Below, piece after piece: positions 13,040-25,330 of a DNA stretch of 64,000 nt. The notes beneath the pieces were generated by a model. That model was given only the letters and a program-made list of their open reading frames with translations. It ran no database searches and had not been told where the DNA came from. Position 1 is the first letter of the stretch, and each line of letters starts with the position of its first letter. The translations under genes and the position numbers were made by a program. This DNA is from Colletes latitarsis (lineage: Eukaryota > Arthropoda > Insecta > Hymenoptera > Colletidae): the NCBI RefSeq assembly GCF_051014445.1, contig NC_135141.1, positions 16,306,001 to 16,370,000 of the forward strand, in the 5' to 3' direction.

Positions 13040-13735
13040 AGGAATCACTATAGTCACAAATGGGAAATGGTCTACCAAAAATTGAAAATGCAACACGACA
13101 ATACCAGACCGCACATAGCAAACAGAATAGTACGAAAATTACATTATTTAGGTGTCAATGTTTTACCTCATCCCCCACATTCCCCTGATTTATCACTAGA
13201 CTGCGGATGTTTATGTATTCGTGGGAAATTTTAATCTTCAAAAAACTACAGTATGCACTTAATATGCAAAAATATAAGAAATACTTAAAATAAGATACGA
13301 ATTATTATATTTAGGGGCTGAGACAACCCTCTACGAAGCTCCCATTTCATTAATTCTATTAATAAAAATATGAATTTGTATAAAGATCCACAGTCTAGTA
13401 ACAATTTTCTATCGCAGCTCCTCAATGTCTGTTTCAAATCACGATTATTCACGATTACAACAACGATTCAAATTCATCTATAAAATACACCTATCTTTTG
13501 CCAACAAAAAATTAACCCTTCCAATGGCAGACTTATCACCTGATTTTCACTTTTTCCGTTCACTTGACACTTTTCTTAGAGGAAGACGATTTAGGAATCA
13601 CGAGAAAATCACAAACGCCTTTCAGCGATTTCTTCCAAAATCTTGGAAAGATTTCTATGTAATTAATTATAATAAAAATATTGAATCAAAGTTATATTCT
13701 TTTAAAATGGGTGACCCAGTAATAGTACTATAAAG
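13040..13735 (+). pseudogene. Mariner-type transposase remnant, interrupted
   Basis: The frame near 13088-13197 reads through a QHDN.RPH block and ends with PHPPHSPDLS, the signature of the second catalytic Asp region and the SPDL motif of mariner transposases (DDE/D family). The later frame near 13520-13640 has ADLSPDFHFFRSLD followed by RGRRF and NAFQRF, again mariner C-terminal features. The two parts are separated by about 330 bp of foreign sequence including a TA-flanked MITE. The N-terminal half was not found, and the tail diverges before 13735. It is a dead relic; transposition activity is not expected. Confidence 0.8.
13198..13399. mobile_element. TA-flanked MITE inside the mariner relic
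   Basis: Begins with 'tagactgcggatgtttatg' and ends with 'tataaagatccacagtcta', so the ends are inverted repeats of about 17 bp, with TA at both borders. About 200 bp, non-coding. A related copy lies at 294-455. A TA target and short length fit a Tc1/mariner-mobilised MITE; the transposase source is unknown. Confidence 0.75.
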
Positions 13736-13739
13736 TAAA

Positions 13740-14825
13740 AGAGTCACTCAGACGATAATGTATTTTACGTATAATGTAATCGAATGTACATGATATCAAA
13801 AGAACGATTCGGGTGTAAAATAACTTTTACCGCGTTTTCGGGGTAAACGCCCCACTGCGCGTCGGAAATCGACCTGGATCGATAATCTTTGGTCGCGTTT
13901 GAGAACCTTGAAAGCGGCTCGTCTTTCTTTTTGATCGTGGAAGGGGGCACTTGTCTGAGATAAAAATTTTCTTGCACACGTTTTTGGCACTTTCGCGGGT
14001 AGTCGCCGAGGGAGCATGTTCGCACGAAGCGCGTCGGTTCTCGCGTGACTCGGGATATTTGAATAGATAATAGCGAGCAATTTTATTTCGCGTGCAGCTG
14101 ACGAGGGCCCCGGCCGGGCGCGTTGCTTTCGCGGCGGTAAATTTCATTTTCATCCAATTGGTACTGTTTCGAAAGTCGTTAGGCGTTCCCCTTGGAAACG
14201 ACGATCTCCGGGCGTCGCGATCCGAGCACGTGTCTGTCGGCTAGCGAAAAATCGCGCGTTATTCGAGGCTGGCAGAGAGAAAGAGAGGATCGAGACTGGT
14301 GCGCGGAAGGGAGTCGCCGCTTTCGACTTGCACGGTCGATCGAAAGCGAAATGAAAAATTTCGCGGCGCGCGGGGAGAGGAGATGGCCGGCAAAAAGGAG
14401 CTTCGGGTCGAGCAGGAGAGTCGAGAGCTTTCCCGTTATGCGCCTCCTCTCTAAGCTGATTTCGAGCTGCCGGCCAGAGCCCGGTACCGCTAGCTTCCCA
14501 GAAATCGACGCTCGATAATGCCTCTCGATACGGATGAAGCAATCTCCTACTGTCGCACCGCGCGAGAGGGGAAAAAAGACTGCCCCGCGACAGAGGGTGG
14601 GGAATCGACGTCCACCGGAGGGGGGGAAGTCGCACATATAACCAACACCACCGGCTCATGTTTTATTCATCGGTTAAACGAATTCGAGGTGTACTCCTCA
14701 TCGCGCGCTTCCTCATCGCCATCGCGGACCGATAACGCGACGATGTCCTTCTCCCGATCGAGCTTGCAGGGCTTCCTCCCTATTTCACCACATCGAGACC
14801 CATACAAATAAAACCATCTTCAGTT
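13740..14825. other. GC/CpG-rich island, no supported gene
   Basis: From about 13815 to 14790 the sequence is strongly GC- and CpG-rich with overlapping arginine- and serine-rich frames on both strands (minus 14150-14659 and plus 14192-14518 among them). No domain is recognisable and opposite-strand frames are equally long, which argues against coding. It may be a promoter or enhancer island. Confidence 0.4.
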
Positions 14826-15340
14826 TTAACCCTTAAATGCATGATTTTTCCTTTTTAAATACAATAAATTGAAACAGGTAGATAATTAAACATAGATTAA
14901 GGGAAAAATAAAGAAAAATTTTTTTTTTCTAAAAAGTATATTTTTATAAAGAAAACTTACTGATGTAGATCTACATCAGTATGCATTACAGTTACTATTA
15001 ATAATGTACCCTAAGTACTATTCTATTATACGATTGTCTTCGAATTAGGCTTACTGCAGTGAATGACTTTTTGCACGTAATAATACTATTTAGTATCCAC
15101 TAAAATGAAATTACAATTTCACCGCCAAAGTGTGTATTTGAAAGTGTTGCGCCAAACTGCCAAATTTTGTCAGTTAAAAAAGTGAACTGCCATATCATGA
15201 AAGTTTGCGTTCAAAAACTAAGATAGATATTTTTAGCACCTATTAAAAGTAAAAAATACTGTGTTTGAATTACCGTTTAGAAATTATGTAAGGAAGAAAA
15301 CACTGATGTACATATACATCATCATGCATTTAAGGGTTAA
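14826..15340 (+). mobile_element. TTAA-flanked MITE (piggyBac-like), copy 1
   Basis: Begins TTAACCCTTAAATGCATGAT and ends ATCATGCATTTAAGGGTTAA, giving perfect inverted termini including the TTAA target. Total 515 bp. A subterminal 20-bp palindrome CTGATGTAGATCTACATCAG lies near 14961-14980, and another built on GATGTACATATACATC lies near the other end. No coding frame. The TTAA target is the hallmark of piggyBac-type transposition. Confidence 0.85.
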
Positions 15341-15407
15341 AAAATACCTTACACTTTTCTAAATTTTAATTATATTTTTAAAAACTCAGGCAAATGATCG
15401 AACATCG

Positions 15408-15922
15408 TTAACCCTTAAATGCATGATGATGTATATGTACATCAGTGTTTTCTTCCTTACATAATTTCTAAACGGTAATTCAAACACAGTATTTTTTACT
15501 TTTAATAGGTGCTAAAAATATCTATGTTAGTTTTTGAACGCAAACTTTCATGATATGGCAGTTCACTTTTTTAACTGACAAAATTTGGCAGTTTGGCGCA
15601 ACACTTTCAAATACACACTTTGGCGGTGAAATTGTAATTTCATTTTAGTGGATACTAAATAGTATTATTACGTGCAAAAAGTCATTCACTGCAGTAAGCC
15701 TAATTCGAAGACAATCGTATAATAGAATAGTACTTAGGGTACATTATTAATAGTAACTGTAATGCATACTGATGTAGATCTACATCAGTAAGTTTTCTTT
15801 ATAAAAATATACTTTTTAGAAAAAAAAAATTTTTCTTTATTTTTCCCTTAATCTATGTTTAATTATCTACCTGTTTCAATTTATTGTATTTAAAAAGGAA
15901 AAATCATGCATTTAAGGGTTAA
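15408..15922 (-). mobile_element. TTAA-flanked MITE (piggyBac-like), copy 2, mirror image of copy 1
   Basis: Same 515-bp length and termini as 14826-15340 but in opposite orientation. Reading the reverse complement against copy 1 I noted only one clear substitution (in the 'aaaactaagatag' area), so the two are nearly identical and young. A 67-bp spacer separates them, so the pair forms a palindrome of about 1.1 kb. Confidence 0.85.
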
Positions 15923-18358
15923 ATCTACAAGTCTATACAATTTTTCGAGTCGAATAAACCCGTTAATATATACGTTTTGTCCCATTTTCGTTTAGAAACC
16001 TCTTCAAGGCCCTTATAATTCTTTGAGAAGCATTACATTTTAAATGCATTTAAGAATCGTAAGCCTCGTAAACAATTTTCTAAAGAAACAGAGCAATAAC
16101 ATTTCTTCTTCGATCTATAACATACGCATCCGTGAATTTACATTTGTATTATACGTGTCACGAAAATATTTAAAAAAGTTATACCAGTACTGTACCATTT
16201 TTTCACATTTTTTATTATTTTGTTCGCAGAGAGTGAAACGTTTGCGAGCGATTTTTGAAACGACGAGAAGACAGATTTTCGTTGATATACAAATGTCTCG
16301 CTGCCATGTATTTTTTTACGGATTCTCAAAAACTGTTTGGCAATTCGGGCTGTTCCGAGGAATGTTCTCGAATAGCAAAGTGGATCAGGTAGATTCAACG
16401 TCTCGAGTAATTGCGTCTGACTTAAATTCGATTCTACTGACCTGACCTACTATGATCGCCGCGTCCAATGTTGACGGTCGACTCGCGAATGTCTCTCGAA
16501 CTTGCTAGAAAATATGCAACATTTCTAAGACATTCGAGCGAATAAAACGCTCGTATCTGGTCGTTGTACGATCCAGACTGTTTCTCGCACATTCGAAATC
16601 GAAACTTGGCATTGTTTCGTTCGTCTTATGCTGTCCATTCGCTCGATTTTTCACCGTGAAACTTTGTCGATTTAAACACCAAACGAGACCAAAATTAATA
16701 ACGCGTCACGTGATAGAAAATGTGCGATTAACAAAATTTATATTCGTTTCGGAGACATTGTAACAACGGCTACGCGTTTGCAATAATTCAACCGATCGAT
16801 TCAGCTGACTGGCAATCGAATCCGATATCCTCACTCGTTGCGAATCACTCTAATATTTTTTTCTTTTTAGAATCTCGAACGTTGTAATATTCCGCTGAAA
16901 CGTCATAATAGATTGTTGCCGTTCGGCGAGAAAGTTATGACATTAACCGTGATAAATTTCGTTCGCACTTATTCCGTGCTACGACGGAGCACGAGTTTCC
17001 TTTTATTTTCAATAAGGTCGGTTTGTCACCTAATATTTATACCTGCTACGTTTCAAACGTCACTCACAGATTCGGTCTGAATTCTGCGTGGTTGCATCAT
17101 ACGAAACGTTAGTGAAAGCATTCTTTTCTCCTTTTTCAACGATCGCGTCGAACGCATTCGGCGGAAAGTGCTCGTCACAGTGTTACGTAACTTGCATTCA
17201 ACATCCTGCAGAAGGAAATTTCAGATTCAAGATCGATCGATTTTCTCGATGGTCGACGATAGAAATGTCGCATCGATGACGGCGTATAATTTTGCAGACC
17301 TAAACGGCGTCCAGTGTAAAAACAGTGAGTCACGAAGGACGGAATCGTTCGATTTTCCGGTTCTCGTATTATTTCAAATGGAAAATGTTTAAACAAGAAA
17401 GAATAGTTTTCCATCGAGGTCGGAGATGCGTCGAGTAGGTTAAAGGTAGGCCGGAAAGTAAATAGGATCGAAGATACAGAAGGCGAAAGCGTAGCTTACT
17501 CCAGTTTTCCAGTTGGCGAAATTCCGTCGTAAAAGGCGAGCTCGGCTCGCGTCGCGTAGGTTTTTCTCGTCTCGCGTCCCTCAGGCACCCCAATGGCCCT
17601 AAAAGGCCCATCGAAAAGACCACAGGCAGCCACGTACGTGAACGCGGGAGCACGTCTCCCCGGGAAAAACGAATGATTTTCGGGAGCCGGTGCCGCGAGC
17701 GAAGGGCCACTTTGGAAGCATGATGAACCGTAGTAGCGTCCCGAATCGATAAACGTCAAGTACATCGAAATAAAGGCGGAATAAAGCGTGTCTGGATGGG
17801 AGCGCAGCCGGTCTCACGAGGTACTCGCTGGACTGGAGGCACACCACCATGCTGCCAGAAAACCCGATGGCACCTTAAGGAGAGAAGTCAAGGGCAAGAA
17901 GCGTCCCTTCGTTACCCAGTCTGGCCCAGCTTGGGCCCTACTTGGACCCCACTCCAGCCCGCGTCCACCCCCTCCCCATACCTCTTCTGTATCTCTTGTA
18001 GAATCCCCTGCTCCTCCAGCCCCTTCACCTTTCTGGATCTCCCTCCTTCCCCTCCACACCTTCTATCATCCCTCCGTCCGCTCCCTCCACCTTTCCAGCC
18101 CTTCTTCTTCGGGCTCTCCCGTTCCACACACGAACGCGAGTTGGAGAGTTGGCTCTCTCGGTGCTTTCTTGAAATTCGTCTCTCTACCAGCAGTAGCAGC
18201 ACCAGCAACACAAGCAACACACCGGGTTGTATACACTTACGACAGAGTACGACAGAGAGACCACCTCCTCCCCCTTCTGCCCTCGTCTCAACACGAATCC
18301 ATATGTATGGGGTTGGCGCACAGCGACGCAAATGTGCTGACTATATTACGCCACCACC
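15923..18358. other. Non-coding upstream region of CYP307
   Basis: GC content rises from about 16400 toward the CYP307 promoter. Pyrimidine-rich tracts occur at 17940-18120. Overlapping frames on both strands (for example plus 17788-18663, which runs across the TATA box) show low-complexity proline- and serine-rich translation and no domain. I take it as promoter-proximal regulatory DNA. Confidence 0.5.
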
Positions 18359-18366
18359 TATATAAG
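18359..18366 (+). promoter_or_regulatory. TATA box of CYP307
   Basis: TATATAAG lies about 510 bp before the CYP307 start codon in otherwise GC-rich DNA. A start site some 25-35 bp downstream, near 18390, would give a 5' leader of about 480 nt with no intron needed. No expression data support it here; the position and clean consensus are the only evidence. Confidence 0.5.
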
Positions 18367-18872
18367 ATAGCCGGCCAACCATCCTATCCCCACAGACCGA
18401 GCCAGATCGGCAGACCGTTCACAGACGGACCAACGAACCGATCTACCGATACAGACACGACACATCCATTTCGTTCACGGGACCGCGAACACCCGATTTT
18501 AGGATTACACTCGTTTCCAGTCGGACGCCAGTCCGAAGTAATTCGTTCGATCCCAGCCCGAGGAGAAAGTGATACATTCGTATTTTCGGTTTCGAGCTTT
18601 CGTATCGCTCTAGCCGAGCGCACACCCTGGCTCCTTGGTCCGTACATTTTCGAAAGAAACTAGTCGCGTTCGTCGTCGGTCGATTCCGCGTGACATCGCG
18701 GCACGCGAGCGATTAGATTTCCGGGCTTCGTACATACCGCTCCTCCAGGCGACCGAGATTTCCTCGTGACCCAGGTACCGTAGGTCGGGGTACCACCAGC
18801 TCTTCTCTAGACGCACAAAGGCCACGCTGTGACGAACGTTGTGAGTGCATCGAGGAGCAACAACATCCAACG

Positions 18873-21800
18873 ATGATCCCTCTGACAGCCACCACGTGTT
18901 TCCTCGTCGCTGTCACGTTCTTGGCCCTCGCTCTGATCCTGCTGGATCATCTACGGTCCAAGAAAACCTCGAAAAAGATCATTGGGAGCGACATCCTACC
19001 GGAACCACCTGGACCAAAACCCTGGCCGATTCTGGGCTCCCTTCATATACTGGGGCGCTACGATGTCCCTTACAAAGCTTTCGCTGACCTTGTCAGAGAC
19101 TACGACTGTCAGGTGATCAAGCTCAGGATGGGATCTATGCCTTGCGCGGTCGTCAACGGTCTGGAGAACATCAGGGAAGTGCTTACCACCAAGGGACATC
19201 ACTTCGATTCCAGGCCCAACTTCACCAGATACCATCTGCTCTTCGGTGGAAACAAGGAAAACTGTAAGGAACTTTCTTTTATCTCCCTTTTTATTATCGA
19301 ATCGTTCGCTGAACAAGGGGTGAATTTCGTTCGAGCACGCGTTTTCTTGAAAATCATAGATCGGTCGATTTTGCATCGGGCAGCAGATTCGAGGTTTTAA
19401 CCGTTCCGAACGATCGGAATTAATTCGACGTCCCGTCGAGACAACTCGTTTCCCCGTAACAAACTATCTGGTCGATCTTCGTTTTTAATTATTCAAAGCG
19501 GCGACGTCTACCGGCCTTACGTAACACCGTGCACAACAAATCCCCCACCCGAGCCACGGGAACGGTCGTCGAATTCGTTCGAGCGCGCCTAAAACCTAAA
19601 ACGATCCGCGCCGCGATCGTGTAAGAAAAGAAAAAAAAATCAATTTCCTCGTTGGTCGGTGTCGGCGTTTCTCGGATACGGGCTCGACCGATTAGGCTTC
19701 GACGCGAGAATCGAATTCGTCGACACCTCGTTACGGCCGCTGAAAACTCGTTCCCCATGCTAATGACCTTGCCATCGCGCGCGACACGTGAGCGGCCCGT
19801 CCTACACAGTCGCAGCCCGTTTATTTTTCGCGTGGCTCGTGCTTTCGTTCGTTCAGCCAACGCCGAAACTCGTGCTAAGGTCAACGTCGAAGCGGTACCA
19901 AGTGCAGCCGGAAAGGTCACGGTACCACTTTCACGCGTTCCTGGCTCACCTGGCAGCCGGCAAACAGGATCAAGGCTGATCCACCGGAGGCGATTCCGAC
20001 ACCCGAGCTACCACGATTTTCCTTCTCCCTTTCTCTACGTCCGCCTCGTCCTATCGGCAATTTCGCGCTTAGATCGCGAGAATCGCTCGCCCCGGCTATT
20101 ACTCGACGGTTAACGAATAATCCTCGTTATCGATCCTATCGTAAATCAAAGCTATTGCGTAATTGTAACAGAATCGTGCGGATAATGTTTTAAGATCGGC
20201 GATTCGCGTGGAAATCCTGCACGGGGCAGAAACCAGGTCACTTCCTGTTCTGGTCCGCTCGCAACCGCTTCGTTTTCAAATCGAGCCGGCTGCTCGCGCG
20301 CCAATGAATCGATTTTCTGCCGAGTACGCGCGATCGGCATCCGCCGGCTTGCATTTCCGCGTGGCGCGTTCCCCGACGCGAGAAAGAGACGGCGATCAGG
20401 CGGCGCGAGAACGGAAAGGGAGAGGAGAAAGAACACGCGTCGACGAATTTTTCCCTTTTTCGCCTGACAACGATATTTCGAAACGCATTTCCTACGCGCG
20501 TTATCGCGTCACGAAATGCCGTTCCACGATCAAGTTTAACGCGCCGGCGTATTTATTCCACCTTGACGCCCGGCATCAATGGAAATCGTCGAATCCGACG
20601 ATCGATTTATCTCTTCCTGTTGTTCGCGTGTCACGAACGGACATCTTTGTATAACCACGTTCGCTTAAATCCGTTCGATACCGAGAACTATCAAAATAAG
20701 AGTTTCCTCGTTGATTCAGAGTTCTTTTTTCTTCGTCGTATTACATTGATATTCTTCCTTCGTGAATCCCAAGTGGATTAAAGGATCCCATTTCCTTTCT
20801 GTTACAGCGTTGGCGTTCTGCAACTGGTCCGACGTACAGAAAAATCGAAGAGAAATGCTGCGAGCGTACACGTTCCCTCGCGCCTTTTCCACGCGGTACA
20901 ACGAGCTGAACGGGATAATCGGCAACCAGATGGAATCCCTGCTGAACCATCTGGACTCCCTCTCGAACACCGACGTGCACACGAAACCGTTGATCCTCCA
21001 CAGTTGCGCCAACATCTTCATCACCTATCTCTGCTCGAAGAGCTTTCATCTGGAGCACGCGGGCTTTCGCAACATGGTCGAGAACTTTGACAAAGTGTTC
21101 TTCGAGGTGAACCAAGGCTACGCCGCCGACTTCTTGCCCTTCCTGATGCCGCTTCATCACTGGAACATGGCGAGAATGGCGCACTGGAGCCACGAGATCC
21201 GCAAATTCGTCATCGACAACATCATCTCCGAGAGAGTAAACAAGTGGAACGGACTGATGCCGGAGAACGATTACCTCGATTGCCTGGTAAATCACGTAAA
21301 GACTGACGCTGAGCCGCAGATGTCCTGGAACACCGCGCTGTTCGTCATGGAAGACATAATCGGCGGACATTCGGCGATCGGAAATCTCCTGGTGAAGGTT
21401 CTTGGATTCCTCGCCACGCGACCACACGTCCAGAAAGCTGCCCAAGAGGAGCTCGACGCGGTAGGCATCGCTGGGAACTTTGTCGGATTGGAGAACAGGA
21501 GATCGCTGCCGTACGTCGAGGCGATCATTCTGGAAACAGTTAGGATAATTGCCAGCCCTATCGTTCCTCACGTGGCTAATCAGGACAGCTCCATCGCTGG
21601 TAAGTTTGAGAAAGTTTGAAAGACTAGACGAAGCTTAGCACGGGAAGTACAATTGCGCTAATCCCGCGATTTCCTCTTCAGGTTACAGAATCAAGAAGGA
21701 CACGTTCATCTTCCTGAACAACTACGACCTGAACATGTCCACGGATCTCTGGACGTCGCCGGAAGACTTCGTGCCCGAGAGATTCGTGCAGAACGGAAGG

Positions 21801-22010
21801 CTACTGAAGCCCGAGCACTTTCTGCCGTTCGGCGGCGGACGAAGATCCTGCATGGGTTACAAGCTGGTCCAGTACTTGAGCTTCTCGATCCTGGCCACGT
21901 TGTTGAAAAATTACACGATAGTCCCTCTGGAGAAAGAGGACTACACGATCCCCATCGGGAACCTGGCGTTGCCCGAGATGACCTTTAAAGTGCAATTCAA
22001 GAAACGGTAG
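18873..22010 (+). CDS. CYP307: Cytochrome P450 CYP307 (spook/spookiest-type ecdysteroid enzyme)
   Basis: Three coding exons: 18873-19263, 20808-21599, 21682-22010, with GT-AG borders and matching phases, giving 503 residues. An N-terminal membrane anchor (about 4-25) is followed by the proline hinge PPGPKPWP (45-52), the K-helix ETVR (373-376), PERF (426-429) and the haem loop FGGGRRSCMG (444-453) with Cys451 as ligand. The I-helix reads EDIIGGHS (312-319) in place of the usual acid-alcohol pair, a trait I associate with CYP307. CYP307 enzymes act in the endoplasmic reticulum of the prothoracic gland in the 'black box' steps from 7-dehydrocholesterol toward ketodiol. The short linker between PERF and the haem loop fits the CYP307B (spookiest) form better than CYP307A, but I cannot settle that without a tree. 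Start chosen at the ATG preceding the anchor; context ccaacgATG is good. Confidence 0.93.
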
Positions 22011-24640
22011 GGCCGAACGTGAACGTAAACGTTGGCCTACGGAAATAGGTTACGCCCTTCGGTTCCGGTTGATTTATCGAAGCTTCAGAGGGCAAAGGAA
22101 ACTCGAAGAGACGATTCTTGGATGAAAAGTTTCGGGCATCTTCGGTCGAAGGAGCTTCGCGGAGATTGGGAACGACGAAGGATCAGCCGAAGAGAGGCTT
22201 TCCGTGTTTTAGACAAAACTTTAGGGGAAGGTCGATCGCTACGGGCCACGACGAGGATTCGACCTTCGTCGGCAACGAGAGCTTTACTGACATTACTAGG
22301 TGTTTAAGGTAGCAAATTGTTGATCGTCCCTCGACGCGTAAACTCTCCTCTAAACGAATCGAAGACGATCAGCCGCGATTACAGGAGAGAAGACTTGGAC
22401 TGAACAGATGACGACCGACTTTGCGACAGACTGCGACAGAACGTCGTCATCTTAGAGAGCGCTTTAAGTAAACCGGGCTTCACCGATCACCCTCTCTTAT
22501 TTACGTCTTCCACGATTTCGGACTAGACTAGATTTTCGGTTAAACGGTTTCAGAGGAACCCTGGATTATAGTCCGTTCACCGATTTTGTCATTTTATCGA
22601 ATCAATAATAACTGAAAGCAACGTTCGCACAGTTTACTTTGTTTATTAATTCGTTCTGCTATTTACATTTCCTATATTTCTTTTTTAATACGGAAAACAT
22701 TCTTTTTATTTATCGTATATAGCTTTGATCTACAAGTTTAATTAGTAATTCTGAATCTATTTTTTTAATACAAATATAAATATGCTGTTATTAAAACTGC
22801 ACTTTGCGTCATAGACACGATTGCCAAATCCGAATGTCAAAAATGACTTAATCGGTAGACATAAACTGTATTGCACAAGGCATACGAGCGCTACTTTCAG
22901 TTATTACCGAAACGATTACAAAGCTATATCGTACAAACGGACTGTTGGATTGTATTCCTTCGAAGTCGATCTACCAATCTTGAATTCTTTTCGTCGATCA
23001 CGTTCGTAGCGATCGATTTCAAAGGACTACGACGAACCAAGTGGTGATTCACGGCCTATAACAAGATCCAGGGATCAGAAATCGCCGAGACTTGCTAATC
23101 CTCTGTTGATCCAATCATCACGTACCGACTGTCGTCCGATAACGGCTCGTTGGAAAGACGAGACGCGAGAACGTGAGAGGCAAGCCCGGACAAACCGCGA
23201 CGATTTCTCTCGCGTTGATCGTTCAATCGCGAGAAATTAGGGGAAATAGACGCCTAACGACCCTCCAAGAGGGTCACGGTATTCCGAATACTCGACCAAC
23301 TATCGGTGTCGGTGTTGATCCAGTATTGAACCTCTCGTCGATTTTTAAATCGAGTAACATTACCGAGACCAAAGTTGTCCGATTCCGCGACGAATCGTGC
23401 TTGTTTCGGAACCATGACGAGTTGAGCGTGTTTCTAGTTGTTGTCCGGAAGGAACGTTCGATACTTAATAATTTCTAATTTTCACGTAAGTTTTAGGGAA
23501 AAGCAAAGACCAAAGTTAATCGAATTTGTTGGGAATTAAGTTATATTAAGGTCAACTCGTCACGGTTTTGATCGGATTTCCTTGCAATGCTGGATCATCG
23601 TTCGACCGAGATATCGAGATAAGAAAATTTCAACGAAAAGGTCGCACCGAAGCGTACAATACAATAATTTCTTTATCTCGTTTCTCGACGCATATTCTTG
23701 ACGCGTTCCTTTCTTTCTATTCTTCTGTATTATCCCCCTCATTACGTTTTTCCACTTTTCTCCCTGTTTTTGTTCTCTATTACTATAGTTTTGTTTTTTG
23801 TTTTCCTAGTACAAATTAATAATCATCCACCTCGCCATCGTCGCGGTAAAAACGATCGAATGTTCAAGGTGGCGCAAACTGGTAGCCCTAAGGGATGAGT
23901 AATGATAGAAGACGAAATGAGTTTCGAGAAAGACGAGAAATCGATTTTACTGTAATATCAATTATTACACGACTGAACGGCTTTCCTCAAGGAGAAAAGT
24001 CGTGTTTTCGCGGGCCACCCTCGCGGATAATAATTTATTTCTGCGATCGAGCATCGATTCTAATTAATATGTTATTATTATATTATATTATATTATTATT
24101 ATATTATTATTATTATATTATTATTATTATTATCGCTTGCTACTATTATCATCACTATTATCAATAGTTAAATGTATCATCCCTTCTTTTTATCATCATG
24201 TTCTCCATCCCCCATTTCATGCTTTCACATCTGTACGTTATTATGTGTTTGTTATTTAATTATCGCGATTGTTACGACATTTGTTAATTTATTATTTAAG
24301 ATTTTAATAATAAAAGTGAACATTAAAATTCGTTGTTTCGTTCGTAACACTTCGGCCCAATCGACCTCCTTTGTGCAGTTTTCAACACAAAATTCGAAGC
24401 TCGATAAAATAAAGGATAATTTATAGAAGATTCGGAAAAGCAAGGGGATTCGACTGAAAATTAATAGAGACGAATACGTCATATTTTCTAATACTTTATT
24501 AAGCTCTAGTAGAAAAGATAGAGACAAAAACTCTTTAATATCATCTCGACGTAAATCCCCGAATAAATGTACTACTGAAAAATAAAAATCAACGACTGTT
24601 TTATGAGTGATTTAAAAAATAAAAGATTTTGTTTCACAAA
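22011..24640. other. 3' flank of CYP307 and intergenic DNA
   Basis: The first 500 bp stay GC-rich, then the sequence grades to AT-rich. Short frames (for example 23173-23478 and 23895-24167) show no domain. A TTA microsatellite lies inside at 24067-24133. No other feature was recognised. Confidence 0.5.
24067..24133. repeat. TTA/TATTA microsatellite
   Basis: Nearly uninterrupted runs of TTA with occasional TTATA interruptions. Confidence 0.9.
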
Positions 24641-25330
24641 ACACAATAACTAATAATGGATACGTTAGATGAAGAAGTATTGTTTTACATTTTTTTACGT
24701 TTACTTCTATTTTCCAGGCTTTGCAATAGTCTATTATTTCGTTAAAGGTTCAAAGATTATTTTGGATTCTGAGAACTTTTCTGTCTTTAGCATAAATTAT
24801 TAGACCGTCGACGAAGACAATTTACATTGTTGTTTTCGTTTAAACTAAGTAGTTTTAAAGTGTTTGCAAAGAAAATATTGAACAGGCTTAATGAGTTTAC
24901 TGTTCCTTGTTAGAGACCGTTCTTTATCGAGTAAGTTGCACTGATTTGTAATCATGTTTGTTATTAAGTATATGAAGTTATTTGGGAATTTCTTTCTTGT
25001 TCGTTTATAGATAAAGCCTTTTTTAGTCCATACTGCATCGAAGACTTTTTTTAGATCTATTAGGCAAGCTTCTATCAGCTCTTTTCCATTTAGAATTCAA
25101 CAAATATGTGATAGTACCTTGGTTATTGCATGCAACTTTTGTCAATTATTATTTCGAAGATCTTTTTAGTATTTGATAAGAAGCTTATAAGGTCTATAAT
25201 TTGCTAGATTTGTTGCGTCTTTGTCTTGTTTCTTTGGGAGGATAATACTATTAGTTTTGATACTTTCTAATTTTATGCAGTTTGAGATTTCATCAAAATC
25301 TCAGAATTCTTTGTTATTTAATGCGCGAAC
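24640..25330 (-). pseudogene. Non-LTR retrotransposon reverse transcriptase relic (Jockey/I-like)
   Basis: Reading the minus strand from about 25310 down, pieces of a reverse transcriptase appear in order but in shifting frames: a LPKK...ANYRP block (fingers, usually NYRPISL), LIDLKKVFDAVW (palm, usually DxxKAFD), then FVDGLIIYAKD where the catalytic FADD box has lost its Asp pair, and finally DYCKAWKIEVNVKKCKTIL, the thumb-side WxxxxxLxxNxxKxxxL region. Several stops and frameshifts interrupt it. It is a dead fragment; no endonuclease or tail was found. Confidence 0.8.

Noticed and set aside
14150..14659. 169-codon minus frame in a GC-rich island
   Set aside because: CpG-rich DNA gives long frames on both strands here; no domain or splice structure recognised.
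17788..18663. 291-codon plus-strand frame upstream of CYP307
   Set aside because: Low-complexity Pro/Ser translation, overlaps long frames on the other strand, and crosses the TATA box; no domain.
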